This document shows, piece by piece, positions 1-11,151 of a DNA stretch of 64,000 nt (positions within the stretch are counted from its first letter, which is position 1; each line of letters opens with the position of its first letter). Made by a program: the position numbers and the translations under genes. The notes beneath the pieces are model-generated. The model was not told where the DNA came from. It worked only from the letters and a program-made list of their open reading frames with translations, and ran no database searches. The stretch spans positions 68,024,206-68,088,205 of the forward strand of contig CM024758.1 of the NCBI GenBank assembly GCA_014218235.1, written 5' to 3'. The stretch is from Colocasia esculenta (Eukaryota > Streptophyta > Magnoliopsida > Alismatales > Araceae).

Positions 1-42
1 ATGTGGATTGGTATAATTACCCGTATAAGGAGGGTCGTCACA
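1..42 (+). repeat. 3' end of a sense chromovirus LTR cut by the window edge
   Basis: These bases match the last bases of the sense LTRs ending at 27007 and 42947 (a GGTATAATT...ATAAGGAGGGTCGT block) and end in TCACA where the family normally ends in TTACA. Position 43 picks up abruptly in the chromodomain part of a minus-strand pol. This is therefore an LTR, solo or the end of an element, inserted into element A. The duplicated target would be AGTTC at 43-47, but the other copy lies outside the window. Confidence 0.75.
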
Positions 43-1320
43 AGTTCCTCCAAAGCACTTTACGGACGCAATGCTCATGTTCCTAAGGTGCTGAATCTTT
101 CGATCAAGGATAGCTACAGGTTGTCAACATGCGACAGATCTGGTTGAATCTCCACTGGCTCGTGACTAATCACATGAGATGGGTCTCACACATACCTCCT
201 GAGCATAGATACATGGAAAAAAGGATGCACACTCGCTAGCGCTGGGGGTAAGGCTAGCTCATATGCCACGTTGCCCATCCGCCTAAGAATTTCATATGGG
301 CCAATGAATCTAGGACTCAACTTACTATGCCTGCCAAACCTGAAAACACCTCGGGTAGGCGAAACCTTTAGAAAAACATGCTCGCCAACCTCGAACTCTA
401 AATCTTTCCTCCTGTTGTCAGCATAACTCTTCTGCCTATCCTACGCCGCAACAATCCTCTGCCTGATAAGCTGAATCTTATCCGAAGTCTCCTGCACAAC
501 TCCGGACCAATCAACTGCCTCTCACCGGTCTCTTCCCACACAAAAGAGAACTACAGGGCCGCCTATACAACGTCTCAAACGGAGCCATGTCAATACTCGC
601 ATGAAAGCTGTTGTTATATGCGAACTCCACAAGAGGCAAATGATGCTCCCAATCACCCTTCCAATCCATCACACATGCTCTCAACATATCTCGAGTGTCT
701 GGATAGTCCTCTCAGACTGTCCATCTGTCTGGGGATGGAACGCTAAACTAAGCTTCAATTGGGAACGTAAAGCATTCTCAAGACCCTGCCACAACCTCAA
801 AGTAAACCTCGGGTCTCGATCTGAAATATTCGACTTCGGCACACCATGCAACCTCACATACAACCTAGCCAAACTCTCCACAGACTGCTTCTTCTTCATG
901 GGCAAGAAATGCGTCGTCTTGGAGTAACGATCAACAACCACCCAAATGGAGTCATTGCCCTTCACTGATCTGGGCAAACCTGTCACAAAATCCATAGTGA
1001 CAGCCTCCCACTTCCATATTAGGATCTCCATCTTCTGCATAAGACCAGATGCTCACTGACGCTCGGCCTTCACTTGCTGGCAAATCAAACACCTAGATAC
1101 AAACTCGGCCACATCCTTCTTCATAACAGACCACCAGAAAGATCTCTTCAAATCCTGGTACATCTTAGTGTTGCCCGGATGAATAGAGAATCTCGACCTA
1201 TGAGCTTCTGCTAGAACATGCTCACAAACATCTACAACATCGGGAACACAAACTCGTTGCTGAAATCTAATGACTCCGACCTTATCTCGAGTAATGCCTG
1301 CCTTGCCTACCAACTCCTAG
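43..1320 (-). pseudogene. Element A integrase and chromodomain, decayed
   Basis: This is the 3' part of a Ty3/gypsy chromovirus pol read on the minus strand. In sense order it holds the integrase zinc finger (1053-1313, AEAHRSRFSIHPG then CLICQ), the catalytic core (681-1040, with MDFVTGLP, SDRDPRFT and DGQSERTIQ supplying D, D and E) and the C-terminal and chromodomain stretch (about 43-600, MLRRYV and EPVEIQPDLS). The core is a fairly open 119-residue frame, but the C-terminal part has stops and frameshifts and its last residues are replaced by the LTR ending at 42. Integrase would insert retrotransposon cDNA, and the chromodomain is thought to guide it to heterochromatin. The copy is not functional. 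Confidence 0.85.
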
Positions 1321-2010
1321 AGCCTAGGATCAGCCTTCTACTGCTCAATCACTTCATCCAACACTGTGGATTGGATAGACAACTGAGCCACAAAATCCTG
1401 ACATAACAATGGCTCTAACTCAGTCATCGCACATGCTGCATCCTCTAACATCTTCCAATCCTGCTGGAGTAACGATCTCTTCCTGCTAAGAGCATTTTCC
1501 ACGACATTCGCCTTCCCTGGATGGTACTGAAGCTCGAAGTCATAGTCCTTGAGGAACTCAATCCATCTCCTCTGCCGCAGGCTCAACTCCTTCTGAGAAA
1601 AGAGATATCTCAGACTCTTGTGGTCAGTGAACACCTCTAACTTGACACCATAAAGATAGTGTCTCCAGATCTTCAGTGCATGAACCACTGCCGCAAGCTC
1701 CAAATCATGAGTCGAATAGTTACGCTCATGCTCCTTCAATTGGCGAGAAGCATATGCCACTACCTACCATGCTGCATCAACACACAGCCAAGACCAATCC
1801 GAGAAGCATTCGAATAGATAGCAAAACCCTCTACACCACTCGACAAGATCAACATGGGTGTAGAAGTAAGCTTCGCCTTCAGCAACTGAAAACTGCTCTC
1901 GCAATTCTCAGACCAGACAAACTTCATACCCTTCTGGTTAGCTTAGTCAAAGGTGCGGCGATAGATGCAAAACCCTCAATAAATCACCGGTAATAGCCCT
2001 CTAAACCAAG
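1321..2010 (-). pseudogene. Element A RNase H domain, decayed
   Basis: The 140-residue frame at 1338-1760 has the Ty3/gypsy RNase H signature: YASRQLKEHERNY, HALKIWRHYLYG, FTDHKSLRYLF and the linker YHPGKANVV. The family motif DALSRK reads ENALSRK here, so the terminal Asp is Asn. The upstream half (about 1760-2010) is shifted out of frame. The enzyme would degrade the RNA template during reverse transcription. It lies between the RT (higher coordinates) and integrase (lower coordinates), the usual order for this lineage. Confidence 0.82.
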
Positions 2011-2700
2011 GAAACTCTGAATCTCCAATGGGGTCCTTGGAATCTCCCGATCCAATACTGCCTGGACCTTCGCCAGATCAACTGCTACTCCAGCGCCTGA
2101 GATGACATGCCCAAGGAAATGAACCTCGTGCATCCAGAAATTGCACTTGCTGAACTTTACATATAGCTTGTGCTCTCAGAGAACCTCCAGAACAACCCTC
2201 AAATGATCACGGTGTGTAGCCTTATCCCGAGAATAGACTAGCACATCGTCAATAAACACCACTACAAAACTATCCAAGTAAGGTCTAACACCCTGTTCAT
2301 GAGAGATCCATGAACTCTGCAGGGGTGTTGGTCAGACCAAAGGAAGCACCAAAAACTCATAATGTCCATAACGAGTTCTAAAGGCCGTCTTGGACACATC
2401 TTCACTCCTAATCCTCAACTGATGATAGCCGGACCGTAGATCAATCTTAGAAAACACCGATGCACTCCACAGTTGATCGAACAAATCATGAATCCGCGGT
2501 ATGGGATACCTGTTGTTCACAGTCACCTGGTTGAGCTTTCTATAATCAATGCACAACCTAAGGTAACCATCCTTCTTCTTCACGAATAATACAGGTGCGC
2601 CCATGGTAACACACTAGGGCGAATGAATACCTTGTTCAACAAATCTTGCAACTGCTTCTTAACTCAGCTAATTCCGTAGGTGCCATCCGATATGGAGCCT
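2011..2700 (-). pseudogene. Element A reverse transcriptase, decayed
   Basis: The frame at 2332-2604 carries RT palm and finger motifs: APVLFVKKKDG, LCIDYRKLNQVTV, FSKIDLRSGYHQLRI and YGHYEFLVLP. The catalytic FIDD box is readable at 2245-2256, followed by VLVYS and KFSKCNFW, but sits in a different frame from the upstream half. Frameshifts near 2330 and stops in the thumb disable it. The enzyme would copy retrotransposon RNA into DNA. Confidence 0.85.
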
Positions 2701-3198
2701 TCTAGATAGGAGAGGTGCCTGGAAGCAACTCTATGGTAAACTCTATCTCTCTAACCGGTGGCAAACCAGACAAATCATCGGGAAATACGTCTGGAAACTC
2801 CTGCACTACATCAATCTCCTCAAGGGTTGGTGACTGATCAGCCTTCGGTACTAAGACCACGCTGGCAAGAAAAGCGTCACATCCCATATTCACCATCCTC
2901 ATCGCCTTCATGGTGGAGATCACAAACCTTCCCGTAAAGTTCCTTGGCAATGGATGTGAAAAATCATCCTCACCAGGAATAGAAAGTAATCTTCTTACCA
3001 TGACAATCTACTAAAGCATAGTGCCTCTAGCCAATCCCGACCTAGAATTGCATCATAGTCCTTAATCTTAAGCAAAAAGAAGCACCCAACTAAGTTGGTC
3101 TTCAATGCACACTGGTAAAGACAGAATACACTTCCTAGTCGATATCCTCTGCTGGTGTGTGCACAGATAAAGGAACCTCTAACTCCTCAGCCTCTACT
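2701..3198 (-). pseudogene. Element A protease C-terminus and protease-RT linker, cut by element B
   Basis: The 99-residue frame at 2702-3001 is the conserved chromovirus linker between protease and RT (FPDVFPDDLSGLPPVREIEF, ELLPGTSPI). At 3002-3198 a stop-riddled protease C-terminus is still recognisable (HYALVDCHGKKI, ELEVPLSVH). The reading stops at 3198, where element B begins, and resumes at 14162 beyond it with the protease active site. The bases CTACT at 3194-3198 are repeated at 14162-14166 as the target duplication. Confidence 0.85.
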
Positions 3199-5470
3199 TG
3201 TAACGACCCTCTTTATACCGGTATGATTATACCAACCCACATCGATATAGAAAGCGTCGCCACAATGGGACATTTACCCAACACATTCAATAGGCTGAGA
3301 TGTACACAAATATAAACATATAACAGCGGAATATAAGAACTGAATATGAACATCTTATTCCGTCATCTACACTTTATCCACAGTCTATATAGAACAAAAG
3401 GAAACTAACTATTTCATAACTAAGAAATTAAATAAAATACATTGTCTACAACTGAATTACATAGTTCTCTCAATTAAATACTATGAGAAATAAAATACAA
3501 CACCGAAATCTCCACGAAGATCTCCTACTCACGCTCCGAGTCACTCCTGACTATCTCCTCGGAAGAAGTAGAGATATCTGCACCTGTACGCCGAAGCAAG
3601 AGTGAGTCTACAAGACTCAGCAAGCAAATCCATGCACATTACACATACATACAACATATGGACATTTCTTCTAAACAAAACCACAGTTTCATGTAACATG
3701 GTTTAAACAATATAAACATGCTGTTTCTACAACCTTATGATACATGGTACACGCTTTATATTATTTTCACAACAAAATAAACCTATCACATGCTTTCCAT
3801 ACATTCCTTAACATGCTAACTTAAGTCACATTTCAATACATTCATCTTGTAATACAATGGCAAGTTAAGCATAGAATCTACACATAATGAAAGAGATATT
3901 CCTAGCATGGATTCTATGAACATTCTCACATATATAACCAAAGTATATACATAAATAGCTTGCTGTTTTGACATGGATAAAACACATTCATGTAGTGATT
4001 TAGAAATTCACACATTATCATATTAGTTCACATATTCACGTGATCATTTACACATTTTACATATTCACATTTCACATGTACACAATCACATTGTTCTCAT
4101 TAAATGCCATGACACATAGTCCAAACCACCTCTAGAAGGACACACACTTATCTCATCACAACATATCTATCACCTAGGCAATATAGTGATAGATTTAGGT
4201 TAACTGCGCAGAACTGGGAGAAACACTCTCCACCCTAACCAGTGGTACTTGTCCACCTCATGGATTTTAATCCCAATGTCCATGGGACATCACACACATA
4301 AGAACCTTCCCATAGGGACTTTACTACGGTACAGTTCCTCAGCCCTCTAAGGTAGCAGTGTCACCCATGGCGCATTTACACATTTTCTATTTTAATTCAC
4401 ATTGTTCACACACACTTGTTTACTCTATGGCATTCACATACACATGGTTTCATGGATCAGTTTGTTAATTAACATGCTACTATTTACAATATACAACAGG
4501 TTGCAAAGTTAACCCTAAGCATGCTGCAATTTACTAATTCATTAACATTTGATATAAACATGCATTACTTGGTCATTCCCTGTGTAAATCAAGATTTATA
4601 CTGCTGTTATTCAAATAGCATGAAAATTTAATCACAGATTATTTAAAGTTCAATCATCATACCCACAAATTTTATATTTTTGGAAATACACACTATTTAT
4701 GAAAATTAGAATAGTTATATTGCATAATATGTCAACAATCAAATTTGCATGGTTCACAGGTTACAGATACATTAACCATTCTACAACATGCATCTGATAG
4801 TCATGATCTCAAACAAAATTTCTAGGATTTAACTTGTTTCATACAATCTATTTGAGAATTTAAACTGATAATGCATGCTCACTGTTTTACAGTTCAGAAA
4901 ATCTAGATATTCATACAATCATCAGAAAATTCCCTAAGTCTCATGGCATGAACTGACACTATAAACATCATACAGAAGTTCCATAGCATCCAAATTCCAC
5001 ATGGATCCAATAAACAGTATTTTACAAGATTAAAATCTGTCTAACAGATAATTCAGGAAATTCTAATAAATAAAGCACTTAATGAAAATTTAATAAAAAT
5101 TACATAACATGATCCACTAGAGATATTATATAACATATAATTTTTACAGTATATCCTCATGCGTATAAATCCAGAAATTAAATTATAAAGTGCAGACAAA
5201 CATATTGTCCCTGTCTGAAGAACTCAACGGCACACAGTTGGCCGCCTACCTGGTTAACGGCAACAAAGGTGGCAGCCTACCTGGTTAACGACAACAAAGG
5301 TGGCCGCTAATCTCAGATCTTAACAGCAGCAAAGCTGGCCGTTAAGTTCCTGTTTGTGCAAAACACAGGCTGAATTCCAAAATCCGATAGAAAGGGGGTT
5401 CCAGGACTCGATTAAAATCTGTAAAATTCCTGAGACCTACTAGACGCATGTATGGATAATGGGTATGGTT

Positions 5471-5479
5471 TACTTGCCT
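5471..5479 (-). other. Putative GC-type 5' splice donor in the LTR leader
   Basis: Sense AGGCAAGTA matches the known consensus for GC-AG introns (AG|GCAAGT). It lies about 280 bp after the TATA box. The same nine bases occur at the equivalent place in all seven chromovirus LTRs of the window. Function is inferred. Confidence 0.45.
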
Positions 5480-5757
5480 TGAATAAATCTACAAACGGAG
5501 ATTTGGTTCAAAGAAGCCCTCCTCGGCCTGAGCCAAAGAGCCTTCAAATCCTCCTCGATCTGGGTTCTGTGTCGATGTAGACTGCCACTCGGTGTCGGAG
5601 AAGCCTTCCCAAATGTTTAGACTCCCCTCCAGTCGCAAAAGATCACCAGAAGGAGTCACCAATCGCCGAATCCATGGGTCCAAAGTTTAGTTTTCGCACA
5701 CAAAACTTAGGGTTTTTCTCAAGAGAGCAAAAGGGACCTAATATGTCGATGGGGGTG

Positions 5758-5765
5758 TTTTTATA
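5758..5765 (-). promoter_or_regulatory. TATA box of the element B 3' LTR
   Basis: Sense CCTATAAAAACACCCC is conserved in the other LTRs of this family at about the same distance from the LTR start and from the leader donor site. It is the likely core promoter for genomic RNA. Confidence 0.65.
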
Positions 5766-6231
5766 GGCTAGGGGGGTTTCAGTGACGCGTTTAGGTAGGG
5801 TATAGGACCATTGGAGAACAGTTTCCTAAACAAGGGGCAACATTTTGAGGACATTTTGGATCTGAAGACGCAATAGATCTGGGAGGTTAACGTTAACATC
5901 ACTGGCCGCCAGCCCTGAGTTGGCATCCATCGATGTCGCTTTAACTCCCTATTAACGTCAACTCTTGTTGACGCCAACAAACTGCTTGGCCAGAAATTAA
6001 AACTACAGAAAATTATATTTACACAATACAACTACATGTAATTTACCATACATACTTTAAAATACTATTTATATAATGTAAATATATAACATACACAACC
6101 AAATATACATATATGTAGAACACTACTCAAATAGGATATATATGTATATATATACATAGCTACACACACAAGTATCAATCTCTCACAAAATCAAACTCCT
6201 ATATAAGAGGGTAAAATTCAAGGGCCTTACA

Positions 6232-6267
6232 CCCTCTCCCCCTTAAAGAAACTTCGTCCTCGAAGTT
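6232..6267 (-). promoter_or_regulatory. Polypurine tract and preceding hairpin of element B
   Basis: The sense polypurine run AAGGGGGAGAGGG directly abuts the 3' LTR and would prime plus-strand DNA synthesis. Just upstream in sense lies the inverted repeat AACTTCG-AGGA-CGAAGTT (6250-6267), a perfect 7-bp stem with a 4-base loop. The same kind of stem precedes the PPT of C, D, G, I and J. Confidence 0.8.
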
Positions 6268-6276
6268 AGACTGACA

Positions 6277-7650
6277 CTACTCAAACAATTGGGGATACTT
6301 CTTCTTCATTGCATCCTCAAGCTCCCAAGTAGCCTCCTCTCGCGAGAAGTTGCACCATAATACCTTTATCGACGCAATGCTCTTGTTCCAAAGATGCTGA
6401 ACCTTCTGGTCAAGAATAGCTATCGGTTGCTCCACATAAGAAAGATTTGGCTGGATCTCCACTGGCTCGTGACTAATAACATGAGATGGATCTCTAACAT
6501 ACCTCCTGAGCATAGATACGTGGAAAACAGGATGAACACTAGCTAACGCAGAGAGTAAAGCTAGCTCATATGCCACGTTGCCCAATCGCCTGAGAATCTC
6601 ATACAGGCCAATGAATCTAGGACTTAGCTTACCATGCCTGCCAAATCTAACTACACCACGAGTAGGCGAAATCTTCAGAAAAACATGCTCTCCTACTTCA
6701 AATTCCAAATCCTTCCTCTTGTTGTCTGCATAACTCTTCTGCCTATCCTGTGCTGCAACAAGCCTCTCCCTAATCAACTGGACCTTATCCGAAGTCTCCT
6801 GAACTAGCTCCGGACCGATCAGCTGCCTATCACCGGTCTCCTCCCAACATAAAGGAGATCTACAAGGCCTACCATACAATGCCTCAAATGGATCCATACC
6901 AATGCTCGCATGGAAACTGTTGTTATATGCGAACTCCAAAAGAGGTAAATGGCGCTCCCAATCATCCTTCCAATCTAGAACACACACCCTCAACATATCC
7001 TCGAGCGTCTGGATAGTCCTCTCGGACTATCCATCGGTCTGGGGATGGAATGCTGAACTGAGCTTCAGCTCCGAACCTAACGCATCCTGAAGACCCTTCC
7101 ACAACCTCGAAGTAAATCTTGGATCTCAATCTGAAATGATCGACTTCGGCGCACCATGCAATCTAATAATAATACTAATATACAACCCAGCTAAGCTCTC
7201 AACCGACTGCTTCTTCTTCATAGGCAAGAAATGCGCAGTCTTAGAGAATCTATCTACTACTACCCAAATCGAGTCATTGCCCTGTCTAGATCGAGGTAAA
7301 CCCGTTACAAAATCCATAGTGACAGCTTCCCACTTCCATACTGGGATCTTCATCTTTGCATAAGACCAGATGGTTGCTGCTGCTCGGCCTTCACTTTCTG
7401 GCATACAAGATATCTAGACACATACTTCGCTACATCCTTCTTCATGCCAGACCACAAAAAAGATCTCTTCAAATCCTGGTACATCTTAGTGTTACCCGGA
7501 TGAATAGAGAATCTCGACCTATGAGCTTCTGCTAAAACATGCTCATGGACATCTACAATATCGGGAACACAAACGCGGTGATGGAATCTAATCACACCAT
7601 CCTCATCTCGAGCAATACTTGCCTTTCCCACCAACTCTTGGAGTCTAGGG
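6277..7650 (-). pseudogene. Element B integrase with C-terminal chromodomain
   Basis: The 239-residue frame at 6277-6996 holds the end of the integrase core (EFAYNNSFH, PFEALYGRPCRSP), the C-terminal GPF-like module and the chromodomain (IAILDQKVQ, SIKVLWCNFSREEATWELE, KKKYPQLFE). Upstream are the core start (7126-7404, WKWEAVTMDFVTGLPRS, SVESLAGLY) and the HHCC finger (7350-7634, AEAHRSRFSIHPG; SRYLVCQ, where the first Cys is Tyr). Two stops lie at catalytic surroundings: R to stop just after ISD and Q to stop in TDGQSER. Both fit C-to-T changes. The protein would integrate cDNA into chromatin marked by the chromodomain ligand; this copy is dead. Confidence 0.88.
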
Positions 7651-8340
7651 TCGGCTTTCTGTTGCTCGTCACATCATCCAACACCGAAGACCTAGTAGAC
7701 AACTGAGCTACAAAAGCCTGGCATAGGGATGGCTCTAACTCAGTCATCGAACATGCCGCATCCTCCAACATCTTCCAATCCTGCTGGAGTGAAACCTCTT
7801 CCTACTAAGGGCATCTGCTACGACATTCGCCCTTCTAGGATGATACTGGAGATCGAAGTTATAGTCCTTTAGGAACTCAATCCATCTTCTCTGCCTCGGG
7901 ATTAATTTCTTTTGGAGAAAGATACATCAAGCTCTTGTGGTCAGTGAACACCTCAAATCTGACACCATAAAGATAGTGCCTCCAGATCTTTAGTGCATGA
8001 ACCACTGCCGCAAGTTCCAAATCATGAGTCGGATAGTTACGCTCATGCTCCTTCAATTACCGAGAAGCATACGCTACTACCCTTCCTTGCTGCATCCATA
8101 CACAGCCAAGGCCAATCCGAATGCATCCGTATAAATGGCAAAACCTTCATCACCACTAGGTAATACCAATACCGGAGCGGAATTAAGCTTAGTCTTCAAT
8201 AATTGAAAAGTACTCTCACATTCCTTGGACTAAACAAACTTCTCACCCTTCCTGGGTAGCTTAGTTAACGGGGCGGCGATGGATGAAAATTCCTCAATGA
8301 ATCACCGATAATAACTCGCCAAACTAAGAAAACTCTGAAT
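7651..8340 (-). pseudogene. Element B RNase H, decayed
   Basis: No single long frame remains, but minus-strand translation shows the RNase H landmarks in order: YASR, LKEHERNYPTHDLELAAVV, KIWRHYLYGV and FTDHKSL, then a frame-broken C-terminus near 7800-7920. Several one-base indels separate the pieces. The position between RT and integrase matches the chromovirus order. Confidence 0.72.
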
Positions 8341-8948
8341 CTCTAAGGGGTCCTAGGAATCTCCCAATCCAACACAGCCTGGACCTTCGTTGGATCTACG
8401 GCTACACCAACACTGGAGATAACATGCCCAAGGAAATGAAGCTCGCGCATCCAAAAATTGCACTTGCTAAACTTTGCATACAGCTTGTGCTCTCGGAGAA
8501 CTTCCAATACTACCCTCAAATGCTTACGGTGGGTGGCCTCATCCGGAGAATAGACCAACACATCATCGATCAAACTACAACAAAACTATCTAGATAAGGT
8601 CTAAACACCCTGTTCATGAGATCCATGAACACTGCGGGGGCGTTGGTTAGACCAAACGAAAGAACCAAAAACTCATAATGTCCATAACTGGTTCTAAAAG
8701 CCGTCTTGGACACATCCTCACTCCTAATCCTCAACTGATGATAGCCAAACTGTAGATCAATCTTAGAAAAGACTGATGCATTTCGCATCTGGTCAAACAG
8801 ATCATCAATCCGAGGTAAGGGATACCTGTTCTTCACAGTCACTTGGTTTAGCTTTCTATAATCGATGCATAACCTAAGTGACCCATCCTTCTTCTTCACG
8901 AACAATACAGGTGCGCCCCATGGAGAAACACTAGGGTGAATAAATCCC
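8341..8948 (-). pseudogene. Element B reverse transcriptase, frameshifted at the active site
   Basis: The frame at 8570-8905 has FVKKKDG, LCIDYRKLNQVTV, FSKIDLQFGYHQL and FGLTNAPAVFMDLMNRVF. The next frame (8343-8573) holds IDDVLVYSPDEATH and KFSKCNFWMRELHFLGHVIS. The catalytic Asp pair is at 8562-8570, but a small deletion immediately before it changes the reading frame and removes the usual Phe. Otherwise the domain is close to complete. Confidence 0.85.
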
Positions 8949-9607
8949 TTATCTAAGAAATCTTGTAACTGCTTCCTTAGCTCTGATAACCCCAGGTGCC
9001 ATCCGATAAGGGGCCTTTGAGATAGGAGAGGTGCATGAAAGCAACTCTAGTGTAAACTCTATCTCTCTAGCCGGTGGCAATCTAGATAAATCATCGGGAA
9101 AGACATCTGGAAAATCCTGCACTATCTTAATCTCTGCAAGAGTAGGTGACTCATCAGATTTCAGTACTAGTACCATGCTAGCAAGAAAAGCGTCACACCC
9201 TTGCCTACCATTCTCAACGCCTTCATGGCTGAGATGACAAACTTTTCCGTAAGGTTCCTTGGCAATGGATGAGAAAACTCATCCTCACCAGGAATACGGA
9301 AAACAATCTTCTTCCCACGACAATCCACTAACGTATAGTGATCCTCTATCCAATCCAGACCAAGAATTGCATCATAGTCCTTCATCTTTAGCAAGAAAAA
9401 CCACCCTTCTAGAACTCTATCCTCAATGCACACCGGTAAGGACGGAATACACTTCCTAGTCGATACGGTACCCGCAGGTTTGTGCACAAACAAAGGGACT
9501 TCTAACTCCTTAGACTCTAATCCTGGCTCTAAAGCTAACGGCCTAGAAAAATGCTCGGAAATGAACAAGTGAGTGGCATCCGTATAAAACAAAACTTGAG
9601 CGTGCAC
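8949..9607 (-). pseudogene. Element B aspartic protease and linker, catalytic Asp lost
   Basis: The frame 9167-9607 holds the retropepsin: the flap/core part (CIPSLPVCIEDR, DAILGLDWIEDHY, VDCRGKKIVFRIPG) and the linker, which continues at 8949-9176 (FPDVFPDDLSRLPP). Where the family has DTGATH this copy reads YTDATH, so the catalytic Asp is Tyr and the Gly is Asp. The protease would cut the polyprotein; this one cannot. It follows gag and precedes RT. Confidence 0.85.
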
Positions 9608-10399
9608 ACTATGAAAAGAATCGTACCTTCGGTAACATGCTCAGCCTGCTCGGCGTCCTCACAAGCTAACGCAAACACTCGAGCTGGGGCTCGAGGTCTC
9701 CCTGGTCGACCTGTCGTTGGAGCTGCTACTACTACTGCTGTTGTTGGGGCTGGTCCGCACTGGACTCCCTGCTGAAGTCTGGGACAATCCTTGATCATAT
9801 GCTCTCTGCTCCCACACTTCAAGCACGTCCCCGCCATCTTCCAACACTCTGTACCACCATGTGCCTTCCCACATGAGGACACTCCTTCTTGTCACTGGGG
9901 GAATGCTGAGAAGATACCTGACGACTGTCGGTTGCCACTGGGCGCTATGGTGACTGATATGCCGCCTTCTTCTCTCCTGCCTCTGGAACGGAGCTGCAGG
10001 CCTCTTCTGCGAAGCCTTCTTCTCCTCAAGATACTGCTCCATCTCTCCCTCCTTCCGACAAGCTGTGCTAAGAGCCTCATCGAGGGTACGATGGTCAAAT
10101 GCCACCAACCTCATCCTAGTGATGGCCTCAGACCCATCACGAACTTCTTCGCCTTCCTGCGCTCATTAGCTACAATGTGAGGGGCATACTTCAATAGCTC
10201 GGCAAACCTAGCCTCGTACTCCAATACGGTCATGGAGCCCTGAGTCAAGGAGAGAAACTTCTGCTCCATCTTGTCCTGGATGTGCTCCGAAATGAACTTG
10301 GCCCGAAAGAGCGCCTCACGAACTCGTCCCAAAACACCTCTACAGCACCGCCCTCGAATCGGGTACGAAGCAACGAGGACACCACACATCGGCTCGCTC

Positions 10400-10475
10400 C
10401 TGCCAAAACATTCCATAAGGACCAATCCAGACAATCTAGGCTAACGAAATAATTACATAAACAATTTACACATAC
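10400..10475 (-). other. Putative 76-bp gag intron (GT-AG), element B
   Basis: Sense TTGCAG|GTATGT opens and TTTTGGCAG|GAGCGAG closes an AT-rich 76-bp segment. Removing it joins YILQ to ERADVW, which is also the join seen across the homologous segment at 27794-27866. Read through without splicing, the segment gives an unrelated Cys-rich stretch. Confidence 0.65.
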
Positions 10476-10675
10476 CTGCAATATATAGGTGGCTAGTGTG
10501 ACCCTATCATCGTCAGCACACCTAATAGCTCGGAAGATCTTCTCAATCTCCCTCAGCCAGCTCTTTGCCAATGGTGGATCGTCTCCCCCTTAAAAGAGGG
10601 TGGCGTCATCCTCTTGAACCTTTCCATGATGGAGGGTCTACCATGGTCATGAGCCTGGGGAACTGGCGCCTGAGC

Positions 10676-10773
10676 CTACTACAACAAACAACATAAGACA
10701 CACATATACCATATAGCAACATAGCAAACATGTAATTTAAATAAAACAGACTACTCTATCTTATCGATCTAAC
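10676..10773 (-). other. Putative 98-bp gag intron (GT-AG), element B
   Basis: Sense GCTCAG|GTTAGATCG opens and TTGTTGTAGTAG|GCTCAG closes an AT-rich segment. Splicing keeps the frame through an Ala-Gln-rich repeat (EAQ|AQAPVP). The counterpart in element C is 28074-28155. Confidence 0.6.
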
Positions 10774-11003
10774 CTGAGCTTCCAGCTGAGCCTGGAGTGC
10801 AGCCTGAGTATGGGCCTGCATCTGCATAGCCTGAACTAGACCATGCATGAACACTCCATAGTCCACTGGTGGCGGTGGAGGAAGCACAAGACCCTGGGGT
10901 GCTGGGGCCTGCTGCTCACCCTGATCCTCATGCCTAGGCTCAACTCTCTCCTCTGCTCACCCTCACGAGCAGGAACAATACCAGGCCTACCTCGTGAGGC
11001 CAT

Positions 11004-11151
11004 AGCCTGCAAAACAGGTTAATCCCAATTAGGAACTAAACTATCTAATTCCTAACTATGTGGACAATCTATAAAGACTTAGCATATAATGAAGATGATG
11101 GCATAATTATATTTATGTACAATCTCAACCTGTCTCTTTGATACCAATCTC
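11004..11151 (-). promoter_or_regulatory. Element B leader with primer-binding site
   Basis: Between the 5' LTR and gag lie about 150 bases. Five bases after the LTR comes sense TGGTATCAAAGA (11135-11146), a one-base variant of the plant initiator-tRNA-Met primer site TGGTATCAGAGC. The leader ends with CCTGTTTTGCAG, an acceptor-like tract three bases before the gag ATG. I see no other feature here. Confidence 0.8.

Larger units (their letters stand above)
3199..6231 (-). repeat. 3' LTR of element B (3033 bp)
   Basis: In sense direction it starts TGTAAGGCCCTTGAA at 6231 and ends GGTCGTTACA at 3199. It contains a TATA box (5758-5765), a putative GC-type splice donor (5471-5479), two clusters of GTTAACG/GGCAAC inverted repeats (5887-5990 upstream of the TATA box and 5226-5350 downstream of the donor) and a long AT-rich part rich in CACAT/ACATG. 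The 64-codon open stretch at 5489-5683 begins at TTG rather than ATG, so I do not call it a gene. Confidence 0.93.
9608..11003 (-). pseudogene. Element B gag (capsid/nucleocapsid) with two putative introns
   Basis: Gag probably starts at the ATG at 11001-11003 (MASRGRPG), just after a TTTTGCAG acceptor-like site. Exon pieces run 11003-10774, 10675-10476 and 10399 downward. Recognisable are a Gln/Ala-rich N-terminus, MERFKRMTPPSFKG, WLREIEKIFRAIRCADDDRV, FISEHIQDKMEQKFLSL, EYEARFAELLKYAP and a double zinc knuckle: CGKAHGGTEC followed by CLKCGSREHMIKDC (9784-9825, CX2CX4HX4C). The two gaps look like short introns because splicing restores conserved protein. A few one-base indels remain, so the copy is non-functional. 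Gag would form the virus-like particle and bind RNA. Confidence 0.8.

Noticed and set aside
5489..5683. 64-codon gene in the LTR leader
   Set aside because: It starts at TTG, not ATG, and the 5' LTR copy is frameshifted. It is kept only as a note on leader conservation.
9551..10180. Plus-strand frames with Ala/Thr-rich or Ser/Leu-rich composition over gag
   Set aside because: They are antisense shadows of the minus-strand gag of element B.
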